Source: Girardinichthys multiradiatus (lineage: Eukaryota > Chordata > Actinopteri > Cyprinodontiformes > Goodeidae). From it: a stretch of DNA of 64,000 nt. Below, piece after piece: positions 15,001 through 27,000 of this stretch (within the stretch, counting starts at the first letter, position 1; each line of letters opens with the position of its first letter). The DNA lies in NCBI RefSeq assembly GCF_021462225.1, contig NC_061794.1, positions 45,694,914-45,758,913 of the forward strand, written 5' to 3'. The notes beneath the pieces were generated by a model. The model worked only from the letters and a program-made list of their open reading frames with translations. It ran no database searches and was not told the origin of the DNA. The translations under genes and the position numbers were made by a program.

Positions 15001-18000
15001 AGATACTAAGATGTGTGTTCTGTCAGCATCCATCATAAGATGCAGTGTTAAGAATTTATGAACCTGTTTTCTCAGTTTGTTGATGTGCTCAAACATGAAG
15101 ACACCGCTGGCTTTCAAATTTCTCTAGAGATGTTCCAGCATTCATCCCAGCACTGCTCTTGGAAAGGAAGAAAACAGTCTTATGTCAGATGGAGATCTTA
15201 GTTTTATTAATTAACTATTGGCTGTCCTGTTTCCCATTAACATTCCCATTTAGGAGGAATTAAGGTAGGATTGTCCCAGGTCAGTCACATTAGAATGAAA
15301 CCAACAGACACCGAATGGATTTGAAACTTGAAATGGTTTCCTGACTGTTAGCTAATGTTCCATCTCTGCTTTCTTCTTCCCGGGTCAGTTTTGAACTTTT
15401 CTCACTGTTTGTTCCTGTGCTATGCAGGTCATGGACATGGACGGCTGGGTTCTCCTTGGAGCAGACAGACAGGAAGTACCTGTGACGGTGTATCCTGATC
15501 AAGATCTTGTAGAGGCTGACCTCAGTGATGTTCCCGATGTCTACCAGGACCTCCACTGGCATGCACCGAAGACATACCTGGGAGACAAGGTACAAGTAGA
15601 TGGCTTGGAAAAAGTTGGCTGAATTTTTATTAGACAAGAGAAATCTCAGTAGAGAAAAACTTTGTTAATCTGAAATGTACTTTATTTTTCGATTGTATTG
15701 GAATACATCAGATTGATTTGAATCAAATTAACTAAACAGTATAGCTGGTTTGGATTTGGATATGTTTGTATTATAAAGGTCCAGAGAACAGGGGCTATTC
15801 AGTATAAATCAACTGAATTCATTGATTTTATTTTAGTCTTTTACTTCTCCTTCCTCCAGGTCTCATCATATGGTGGTTCCCTGCGGTACCGTCTTCACAC
15901 TCAGACCATGAGAGGAGACGCGCTGCCTCTGCCGGCTGAAGCCTCCCGACCGGACATTATTCTAAAGGTGTGAAAGACCCACACAGGTTGGACCCCAGCA
16001 TCCAACCTGAACATTAATGCGGTGTACCTCTTCTCTGAGACTATCCCGGAACGCCAGAACATAACTGTGGGCATGTTTAACGCCACTTGTTTAAGTTTGT
16101 TTTTTTGCTCTGCAGGGGAACCAGATGACCCTGGTGTTCATGGAGAGAGAATACTCGGCACCTGAAGACCCTCACCTGGGAATTGTTCACATAGTTGAGG
16201 TAAAATCACCTTGATGGAAGCAACACAAGAAAAACAAATCTTAGAAATAGTTTTAAAAAAACTATAAATGGAAATAAGCTTTAATGTTTGCTGGGAAGCT
16301 GCAGTAAACAATGTTTTTAGTCGTGATTTAACAGTTTCTCCTAATCTCAGTTCTTCATGAAGTCGGTTTCCAAACTGAAGAGCGTAGAAACTAAACGCTG
16401 CTTCCCTATGATTAGTTCTGGTCCTGGGAACCCCGAGTGAGCTGATCTCTGATGATCCAAGAGGTTGGCATGGTCCAAACCTGACATGTATTTAGACCAA
16501 GAACATTTAGTGACTTATAGAACAATAACGAAATAATCTACCCTTCACAAACAGGAATCTAGTGCAGTGATTTATTTCTGAGAGTCGTTCAGTTTGTTGG
16601 TCAGGACTCTGTCAGCGGCAGTATGGATGAGGTGCAGCTGCCTGATTAATTTTACTTCTTTAAACCTGTAAGAACAACTTTACTAATCTACTGAAAGCAA
16701 AAACACAACATTTATTCTGGCATTGTTTTTAAGGTGTTATTAGGCTGTTTTAGCTACAGGCTTTATTCATGTGACTGTTAAACATTTCATTCTGAATCCA
16801 TCCTCAGTAGTTTGTAGATTTTGAATAATAGTGGCCCCAGAGTGAACCCTTGAGGAACCCCACATGTGATCTTCGTATTTATAATTGCTAAATGACACAA
16901 GGTAGTAAGAACTGAACTAATTTATCACAGTAACTGAGATGTCTTCCCACTGTTTTAGTCTGTCAGTCAGAATGTTACAATCTATTGTGACCAATCCAGT
17001 CCTGAGGTCCAGTATTTCTGAGATGGAAGTGTCACTGTTTGGATACATGTAGTTAAAAAACATTAAGATTACAAATATATCATGTGTTCTCCCAATGCTT
17101 GGGCTTGTTTTACACATAAAATCTACTCTTTTCTGTTTTCTAGGATCTAATATCCACACACCTCCCCGCTGTGTTGGGAAACTGCAGAATATCAGCCTCT
17201 CTGTAACACAAGCAACAAAACGACTGTAAATCCCTTCTTCTCCTCTTTTTTTCCTGCCATCATAGGGAAGCTTCCGTCATGCTCAGACCGGCAACTCTGT
17301 GTCTCGGGAGGAGTTGATGATGGTTTTGGTCAATCTGGAGTCTCTGCAAATCCGAGCCCTTCACTCTCAGTCGGCCCACTCAGTGTCGCTCCGTGGCGCT
17401 GTGTTAGAGGGGGCAGCGGACCTTCCCTCAGGACGCCATGCAAACAATGTGGAAATCTGCATGTGTCCGGCCAACTACTTAGGAGACTCTTGTCAGGTGA
17501 GGAACTGGACTGGATGTCAGAAAATTACTTTACTCCTGAGTTGATGTCATTATTATTCTTTGTCAAAATTATCTGAATATGATTGTTGTACTATTTAACA
17601 TGCTCATGTTGAAGCATATTTTTGGAAATTTACATATTAGTGTTTCATTTAAAATCCTTTGACATGACATATAACTCATTTAATTTTTTTAAATGAAACT
17701 TAGCCTCCAGCAATAAAGTAGGGAACCTTGCTGTTACCTCTGACAAGGACATGTGTCATGGTCGGGTTGAGAAGGCCCAAAGCACCAGCAGCACATTGGC
17801 AGGCGCATGGACTGAGCTTACAGGGTATGAAGGAAAACTCAGGGACCAGGGCTAACAAAAGGATAAATCAGACCAGCACAACAGGAGGATAAACAGATGA
17901 CCCGACAATGAGGAACAGAAAGCACGAGCTTAAATACAACAGAACTCAGATGAGTGCCGTCAAACCAAACACAACCAGGTGCAGATCATGACCTTACCCT

Positions 18001-21000
18001 TCCCCCAAGGGCAAATACCAGACGCCCAACAAAAGGGTCCAAGAAAACAAAACCACCCGAACAGGGCAGCGAAGCAGGAACCTTGGAGGATGCCGGCAGT
18101 GCAGCAGGAACCCGCATTGAACCTTATCTGGAGCAGAAACGCTACTTCGCTGAAGAGCTCGGTGAGGAAGCCATAAAGAAATCATAAAAGAAGTTCAGGA
18201 GCAGGAGGTGGCTTGTCCTTAAACCCCTCTGAAACTGGATCAGGATACAGATCCACCAGGACACCCTTGTCGGAGACCTCAGTCACTGGAGCACGAGGCA
18301 GCAGCAGCTTGAGGCGAGAATCAGGTATTGGTGCAAATGGGCAGGATCGTTCACAGAAAGCCCATGCTGTAGCTGCGGAGCTGGCTGTACACCTAAATGA
18401 GCTGGATCCTCCCCCGAAGGCCCATGCTGGAGCCGGGGAGCTGGAGCCGGGGAGCTGGTGCTGGCGGGCTGCATGGAGCAGGTGCTGGAGCTGTCATGTG
18501 GCATGAGGCTGGCTCACAACATATTGACGCAGGGCTTTGCCAACCCCCGCAGAAGGGGTGCCTGGCAGCGGAAGCTGGCAGCACAACATGCCGTTTACCC
18601 TGGCGTCCTCTCCGCCAGAGCAGCGCTCTGCTCTGGGGTCGGGGAGAAGAGTTGTCATGTCAACGGGGACCAGTTCCCAGAAGAGGGATTGCCCGTCTTG
18701 TGCCCCAGAAAGGCGATCACTCATCCACATCATCCTCCGACCAATGCACGTTCTTCTCCGCCTGACGTCTGAAGTACTTGAACAAAGTAATGACTTCAAC
18801 GTCAGTTGCTTGGTCCATTCTTTGGCTGCATCTCTGGTCCTTTTCATGGTCGTTTTTCTGGTCGGGTCATACTGTCATGGTTTAGGGTTGAGAAGGACCA
18901 AAGCGGCAGCAGGACGTTGGCAGGTGCACAAACAGGTGCAGATCATGACGATATGTCATTTAAATCCCAAATTAAAAAGTTCTTTTGGATAAACAAATGT
19001 AAGGTGCAGCTCTAATAGACAAATTATTTAGAGGTCAGCTGGGAAATGGTCTTAGCAGATGACAGGGGCATTTTCAAGCCCAAATCATCACCCCTCCACC
19101 ACCATGCTTGTGTGAAGTATTTGACCTTATATGCTTTCTTTGGTTTTCTCCCAGCATGGTGCTGAGCATTATGAATTTGGTTGTCTCCACTGTTTAAAGT
19201 ACATTAATTCAAAAGTCTTTTTTTACACGCAACTTTGCAAACTTAAGTGTTTAAGTTGTTTTATAGAGCAGCGTTTCCCGTACCATTATCCAAGAGGGTC
19301 GTCACACCCTGCCAACTAGACCGCCTGCCCCCCCAGGAGGATCACGGCATGTAGTATTAGTATGTTTTCATAGTTAGTGTCATTCATTTTATTAGATCAC
19401 ATCATGAGCGATTTCTCACCCTGCGTCTTCGCTAATTTACCTTCTATGGCCAAACTTGAAAAAAGCTGGATGAAAACTCCTCAAATTCTGCGTCACTGAC
19501 ACTGACACACAGAGTTACGTGCGCTCACACGCAGGTAAACTCCAATCCCAACAGCAGACAGAAAATCATGCTGCTAAAACCTGGAAAGCAGGCAAGGATA
19601 TCTGCGGTTTTTAAAAGCGCCAAATTTCGTTTTGATGGCAGCACTTCCCCTCCTGTGTGCAGCAGCAGGGCTAACTCTCCTACTCCTGGTACAGGTCCTT
19701 CTCAAAATATTAGCATATTGTGATAAAGTTCATTATTTTCCATAATGTCATGATGAAAATTTAACATTCATATATTTTAGATTCATTGCACACTAACTGA
19801 AATATTTCAGGTCTTTTATTGTCTTAATACGGATGATTTTGGCATACAGCTCATGAAAACCCAAAATTCATATCTCACAAAATTAGCATATTTCATCCGA
19901 CCAATAAAAGAAAAGTGTTTTTAATACAAACAACGTCAACCTTCAAATAATCATGTACAGTTATGCACTCAATACTTGGTCGGGAATCCTTTGGCAGAAA
20001 TGACTGCTTCAATGCGGCGTGGCATGGAGGCAATCAGCCTGTGGCACTGCTGAGGTCTTATGGAGGCCCAGGATGCTTCGATAGCGGCCTTTAGCTCATC
20101 CAGAGTGTTGGGTCTTGAGTCTCTCAACGTTCTCTTCACAATATCCCACAGATTCTCTATGGGGTTCAGGTCAGGAGAGTTGGCAGGCCAATTGAGCACA
20201 GTGATACCATGGTCAGTAAACCATTTACCAGTGGTTTTGGCACTGTGAGCAGGTGCCAGGTCGTGCTGAAAAATTAAATCTTCATCTCCATAAAGCTTTT
20301 CAGCAGATAGAAGCATGAAGTGCTCCAAAATCTCCTGATAGCTAGCTGCATTGACCCTGCCCTTGATAAAACACAGTGGACCAACACCAGCAGCTGACAC
20401 GGCACCCCAGACCATCACTGACTGTGGGTACTTGACACTGGACTTCTGGCATTTTGGCATTTCCTTCTCCCCAGTCTTCCTCCAGACTCTGGCACCTTGA
20501 TTTCCGAATGACATGCAGAATTTGCTTTCATCCGAAAAAAGTACTTTGGACCACTGAGCAACAGTCCAGTGCTGCTTCTCTGTAGCCCAGGTCAGGCGCT
20601 TCTGCCGCTGTTTCTGGTTCAAAAGTGGCTTGACCTGGGGAATGCAGCACCTGTAGCCCATTTCCTACACACGCCTGTGCACGGTGGCTCTGGATGTTTC
20701 TACTCCAGACTCAGTCCACTGCTTCCGCAGGTCCCCCAAGGTCTGGAATCGGCCCTTCTCCACAATCTTCCTCAGGGTCCAGTCACCTCTTCTCGTTGTG
20801 CAGCGTTTTCTGCCACACTTTTTCCTTCCCACAGACTTCCCACTGAGGTGCCTTGATACAGCACTCTGGGAACAGCCTATTCGTTCAGAAATGTCTTTCT
20901 GTGTCTTACCCTCTTGCTTGAGGGTGTCAATAGTGGCCTTCTGGACAGCAGTCAGGTCGGCAGTCTTACCCATGATTGGGGTTTTGAGTGATGAACCAGG

Positions 21001-24000
21001 CTGGGAGTTTTAAAGGCCTCAGGAATCTTTTGCAGGTGTTTAGAGTTAACTCGTTGATTCAGATGATTAGGTTCATAGCTCGTTTAGAGACCCTTTTAAT
21101 GATATGCTAATTTTGTGAGATAGGAATTTTGGGTTTTCATGAGCTGTATGACAAAATCATCCGTATTAAGACAATAAAAGACCTGAAATATTTCAGTTAG
21201 TGTGCAATAAATCTAAAATATATGAATGTTAAATTTTCATCATTACATTATGGAAAATAATGAACTTTATCACAATATGCTAATATTTTAAGAAGGACCT
21301 GTATATATGGCGAAGCTACAAGTACACAAAGTAGCCCAAGTGTTTCATGGCCTGCCCCTGAGAAGCAGCAAACGTCCGATCACCACCGAATAAAAGTTTT
21401 TGACCTGGCTTGACCGTCGAAGGTTAAATAATCCCCCTGGCTCTATACGACTGAGCTTGGTGATTAAATACACATTTCTAGCTTAGTTTCGGTCTATTAA
21501 GTCATGCATTTCGTAATGTATTTTTATCTGAGGTTTTATTGATCTCTCCTTAAGTCCTGGAAAGGATCAAACATTTTTTATCACTCAGTGAGTAAAAGCT
21601 TGAAACTGAAACAGGGTGTTCTTACTTTTTAATATGGGTCTTTTGGACTTTCAAATCAGAAAAATCACATTAATTGAGATAAAATTTTGGAATCCGTTAG
21701 TGAGCAAGGAAGGCAAAATGGTTAGAATCAGTAATCATATTTCCTTCACATCCTCATGGATGTTTGATGTTCCTTTCCCCTGTAGAAATGTGCTCCAGGT
21801 TACTACAGGGACACTATCGGACTATTCCTTGGAAAATGTGTTCCCTGTAACTGTAACGGACACTCGGACCAATGTTTGGATGGATCTGGAATCTGTCTGG
21901 TGAGAATTTCCGACTGTGTGTTTTACAGTCCTTCTCAAAGCTTTTAAACATTTGTTTAGACTCTAAGCTGCTCTCAACATGCTTTTCAGAAATGCCAGCA
22001 CAATACTGTCGGAGACCACTGTGAGAGATGCATGGGGGGCTTCCTTAGCAACAACAGCCTGGATGGACATGCTGTGTCCTGCTCCAGTTGTCCCTGCCCG
22101 CTCAGGGCTCCATCTAACAAGTCAGCACATTTTAATCTTTCTTTACACACCTTTCTGCTCCTTTTCACTCAATAAGTTTTTCAGGAACTTATCATGTTTC
22201 ATCTGTCTGCAGCTTTGCAGAGGGCTGTGTGCAGAAAACTGACAGGATGCAGTGTCTGTGTATGCGTGGTTATGCTGGACCAAACTGTGAGAGGTAACCA
22301 CAACTTCCTCCAATAAGGAGTGTGAAAACACACTCTGCAGATTCAGCTCCTTGTTGCAGGTTCTTGTTCATTTGTACATTTGTTCCTTTTTATGTAGGTG
22401 CGCCCCTGGTTTCTACGGCAACCCCATGGTTCTTGGCAGCAGGTGTCAGCCGTGCCACTGCAATGATAACACGGACCCTAACATGCTGTTCACCGACTGT
22501 CACCCTCTGACTGGACAATGCCTCAGCTGCATGCACAACACCGCAGGACCTCACTGTGACGTCTGTGCTCCTGGTTACTATGGAGACGCTATACACGTCA
22601 AAAACTGCACCAGTGAGTTCAGCTTGAGGCTAACATGCTTAACCATTACCCTGTAGGTACTCATTGGGGGGCTTTAGTGTGAGTGTGATCAAACAAGTGG
22701 AATTACTGCTTGGAAATTGAGCACACACCTTTTTAGTTCTAATACTAATATGCAGAAAAACTAGGGTTGCTAGTTGCTATGGCAACTATCAAATTCCTGC
22801 CCTTTCCGGGAAACAAAGAAAGACAGAAAAACTGTGCAAACGTTGTATTGAAAACATTTTAATGGGGTGATTGGCAGGGCTTTCTGCTGCCAACACATGT
22901 AATTTTATGTCTCTGAAATGTTTATTGTAGGAGAAATGTTAGGTTACTGTTTTCAAAAGAAATCCGTGCTGAGTAAACTGGAGTTTAGGTGTGCACACTG
23001 GGAAGGAGTTTGATAGAAAACTTTAAAGTTCCGTAGCAATTCAAGGCAGAATGGGGGAAATCAGACCAAAACGGCAACTTTTCAAAGGACAAACTGTGCA
23101 AGTGGGGACAGAAACATGGGCATAAATATTCACAGGGTTTGTGACCCTGTAAGCCAAACACTATGGGGTAAAATCTCATTGAAAAACCCAAAACTTAAAC
23201 TGTGATTATGTAAAAACCATAAAAGGTATCAAAATGCCAATTCTGTCCAATAATGCCCAATTTCCAGGGACCAATGTAAACGTGAAATACTGTATATTTT
23301 ATATGGATATCCAGGGAAACGTTGTTTTCCATCTAACTTGCATTGGCACTCATCATTAGAACACACAGTGTATTTAGTGGGTTTATCGGTTTTGGTTTTG
23401 TTGTGCAGAATGCCAATGTTCTCCATGTGGAACCGAATCCTGTGACCGCCACACAGGACAGTGTCGCTGTAAACCTGGAGTTACTGGACTGCTTTGTGAC
23501 CACTGCCAGGTAGGATTCAGAGTGTTAGGGTTATTACTGTTTTACGCAGATTTCACCGTGTAAACCATGAATTTGAACACTTTATCATCAAACAAGTTTC
23601 TCTAATCAACATAGTCATGTACAAAGTGTGAACTATGTGGTGGTGGCTTAAAGACATTAATCAGTATGAACAAGAAAAAAAACTTGCAGCCAATAAGACC
23701 GTCTAACATAACTTTCGATCTCTTCTTCATCTGGTTGTGTTATTGTTCTAAGGAGGGGTCGTTTGGCTTCAACTCGTGCTCTGGCTGCCGTCAGTGTGAG
23801 TGCGAGGCCTCAGCGGCCCTCGTCCAGCCGTGTGATCCGCAGAGCGGTCAGTGCACCTGCCGGCCTGGAGTCAATGGACTGAACTGTAGACAATGCGCTC
23901 CCGGACACTGGGACTATGGACCTGACGGCTGCAGGAGTGAGTGTGTGCTCAGGGCTCGGTGAATAACACACCTGGGCTAATATTGCAGTCATACACCACT

Positions 24001-27000
24001 GTTTCTTCTCTGCTTAGTAACAGCTGACTGACAACTTAGTGGTAGTATTTGGGCTTTTTTAACCTTTTTATTGAGATTCTGTTAGAGCTCAAAAAATATA
24101 TCAAATCACAAACATCATAGTTTCTAGGTTCACTATTGTATTTGCCTTCTTGGATGCCATGTCTGTTAAGGTATTATATTTCTAATCCGATTAATAGAAA
24201 CAATAAAAGACAATGAAGTCAAGGTGTTGGTGAACATAGTATAAACTGATCTTTATCAAATAGGATTTCTTGAAAGGACAGTAAACCTCTGCAGGAAATC
24301 TCTCCTAGTCCTAGCAGCTCTGCACATTGAGCCGGAAATCATTGTTACACACTTAATTATTTATGTTACCGCATTTAAGTTATTGTGTGTAACACCTACA
24401 GCCGTTACTATAGGCTTACTACAGAGTACACCGTCCGTTGAGTGATGACATCTGAGCTGGATCCTAATATTATTGGTGTTTTATTTTTATGAGGTGCTCA
24501 CCTTTTTGTTTGGTCAATACTTTCCTGGATGAAACTAAAATCCAGAGTGTCTCCAGATGACTTGTATCATTATCCACTAACATTATGTTATGTTATTTTG
24601 GTGAGGTTGTTTAAGCGTATTTTTGAACATTAGACCTTTAACTCCTCTGTGGATCATTCCAGGATGTGAGTGTAAAGGAGGCCGCTGTGACCCCCGGACA
24701 GGGGAGTGCCACTGTCCCCCCGGGATGACGGGGAGACAATGTGACACCTGCTCACAAAAATACAGTGTTCCTGTCGAGGACAGGCACGGCATGCACTGTC
24801 AATGTAAGTAAATCACACCCATATCTGCAAACTGCAGACAGCAGCATCTTAATGGTCCTGGAAGGAGAAGGATTAAACGCTGACAGAGAGTATCCTGTGG
24901 ATGTGTATGCATGTGTGCTCAGTGTGTGACAGCTGCGTTATCGTGCTGCTGGATGATCTGGACAGATTGAACGACACCTTCAGCTCCGTCGCCTGGCAGC
25001 TGAGGAACCTCAACGCCAGCTCAATGGCCTGGACTCAGCTCGACAGCCTCAACAAGTCTATAGAAGACGTCGCCGTGAGTTTAAATGCATAAACCAAACA
25101 CAAGTTTTGAAGAGCTTTGGTGATTTACAGCAGACATTTTCCCTGGGTTTGGACCATCCAAAATCTGCAAGTCATGTGAGAATGTTCAGACCGCTCTGTG
25201 GGTGTATGTCTTGTGTGGAATAGAATGATGAATTACGCAGAAATTGAGCTGAATGAGAGTAAATCAAGATAGTAAATCTGTAAAGTTGAATTAACTATTG
25301 CTATTGAATTAAATACTGCTACCAAAGCACTGATTAAGTGATTAAGATCTACCAAACTGTCCTCTGTCTGCTGAATGATTTACGTAGACCTCACACAAAG
25401 GCCAAAGCTGTGGAGATCAGTGCTGGTGATGTTCTAACAGATAAGAAACATTTTCTCCAACTGTGTTTCTGTTTGTCAGGCTTGGGTTTCTAGATGAATA
25501 AATGATCTTAAGAAATGATCTGTCAACACTGTATGACCTCCAAAATAACCTTCTCTGATTGGTTTTTGAAATGAGGGGACAGTGTTGGCCTTCATCCATG
25601 ATGGTGCCCAGTTATCTACTTTCTAAAGCAGTGCCGTTGATGTTGATTGGTGCGCTTTCTAGTCTTTGACATGTTGAGCTGTATATACAAGTTCTAACGA
25701 TAATTGCCAGACTTGTAGTTATCAGAGAGGTCCTGATTCTACAGACTTGCTTTAGTTTTCTTTGGACTAAGATCCTTTTTTCTGATTTCCTGCTTAATAA
25801 AAAATCAGTTTTCAGACAAATTAAATTTTTTTTGGATACTGATTTTAAAATCAGTCTTGGCACGTGACTTGCTCAAGTCATGCTCTCTAATAAGGCTCTC
25901 AAAATAATTTAACTGGGGCTGTTGTCCCCTCATTGAATAAATGTGCTCATATTAAAGGCTGTATTTTTGCAACATTTTGAGGGTATAACCAACAGATTTG
26001 TCAGCTTTTTGATGTTTAATTTAAGTTTTCTCGATTCTAGCTTGTCATTGAGAACTACAACACCACGCTGGATGAAAGCAGGAATCGGGCCAACATGCTG
26101 GACTTGGACATCGTGGCCAACAATGCTGATATTGATGATTTGCTCAGAAAGGTCAGGAACACACATATTTGGGCCTAATTTAACTGTATCAATTTCAGTT
26201 TAAATTATAATCTAGATAAACTGGAATTCTGGATCTGGAGCTATTTCTCTCCTTAAGACTACTAATAAATAATAGTTTAACAAATGATAAAAGCTGTTTG
26301 GTTCATTTATTGGCAGACATTTCCGACCTTTTTTAATCATACAGATGTTAGAGTTGAATATTATGTTTTTAGTCAGGAATCCTGACAGACAGGGTCGATG
26401 AACTAGATGGCAGTACCTCCTACACACACCAGAGAGCAGAAGATCTGCTGAAGTTCATCAACAACATCACCATGGACATCAACGGTGAGAGACAGACCTG
26501 TTTACATGTTAAATACGGTCACATACAGTAAATTGTTTGACAATGTTTCCTTCTCTCTACAGCCTTGATGCACATGGCGAACCAGTCCCTGAACAAAACA
26601 GAGGTGGATCAGGATGAGGAGGAGCAGGAGCAGGAGCAGGAGCAGGAGAGGAAGATCAGGGAGGTACAGGCCATGCTGAGGGAGATGAGGTACAGGAGCT
26701 GTGTGGGTGAGAAGAAACTGGCCGACAAAGAGAAGAGTGAAGCCGAGAAACGTAAGTTCATGGTCTGGGTCCCGTACACAAAGTAAAGCAAAGACTTGGG
26801 CTAACAGAAGAGGGTGGTTTGAATCATTAGTAGTTCTGATTCATTCTTGTGATCTTTGTGCCACTTTAAGACTGCCTTGTGAGCTGGAAAATCCACGGAT
26901 CACTATCGACAAATTGTTCCTGGAAGAAGTTGCTCTTGGAGGGCATTTTGACCCCAATCTTTATTGTTGGTGGGGTTCCTGAATTTTGGGTTTCTGTATG

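Noticed and set aside
14467..15117. Minus-strand ORF of 216 codons
   Set aside because: A shadow of exons 17 and 18; its composition follows the cysteine-rich sense strand.
18213..18992. Overlapping ORFs on both strands in the GC-rich segment as a possible new gene
   Set aside because: Several frames are open at once because of repeated GGAGCTGG-type units; no codon bias, start context or splice sites. Treated as a repeat element.
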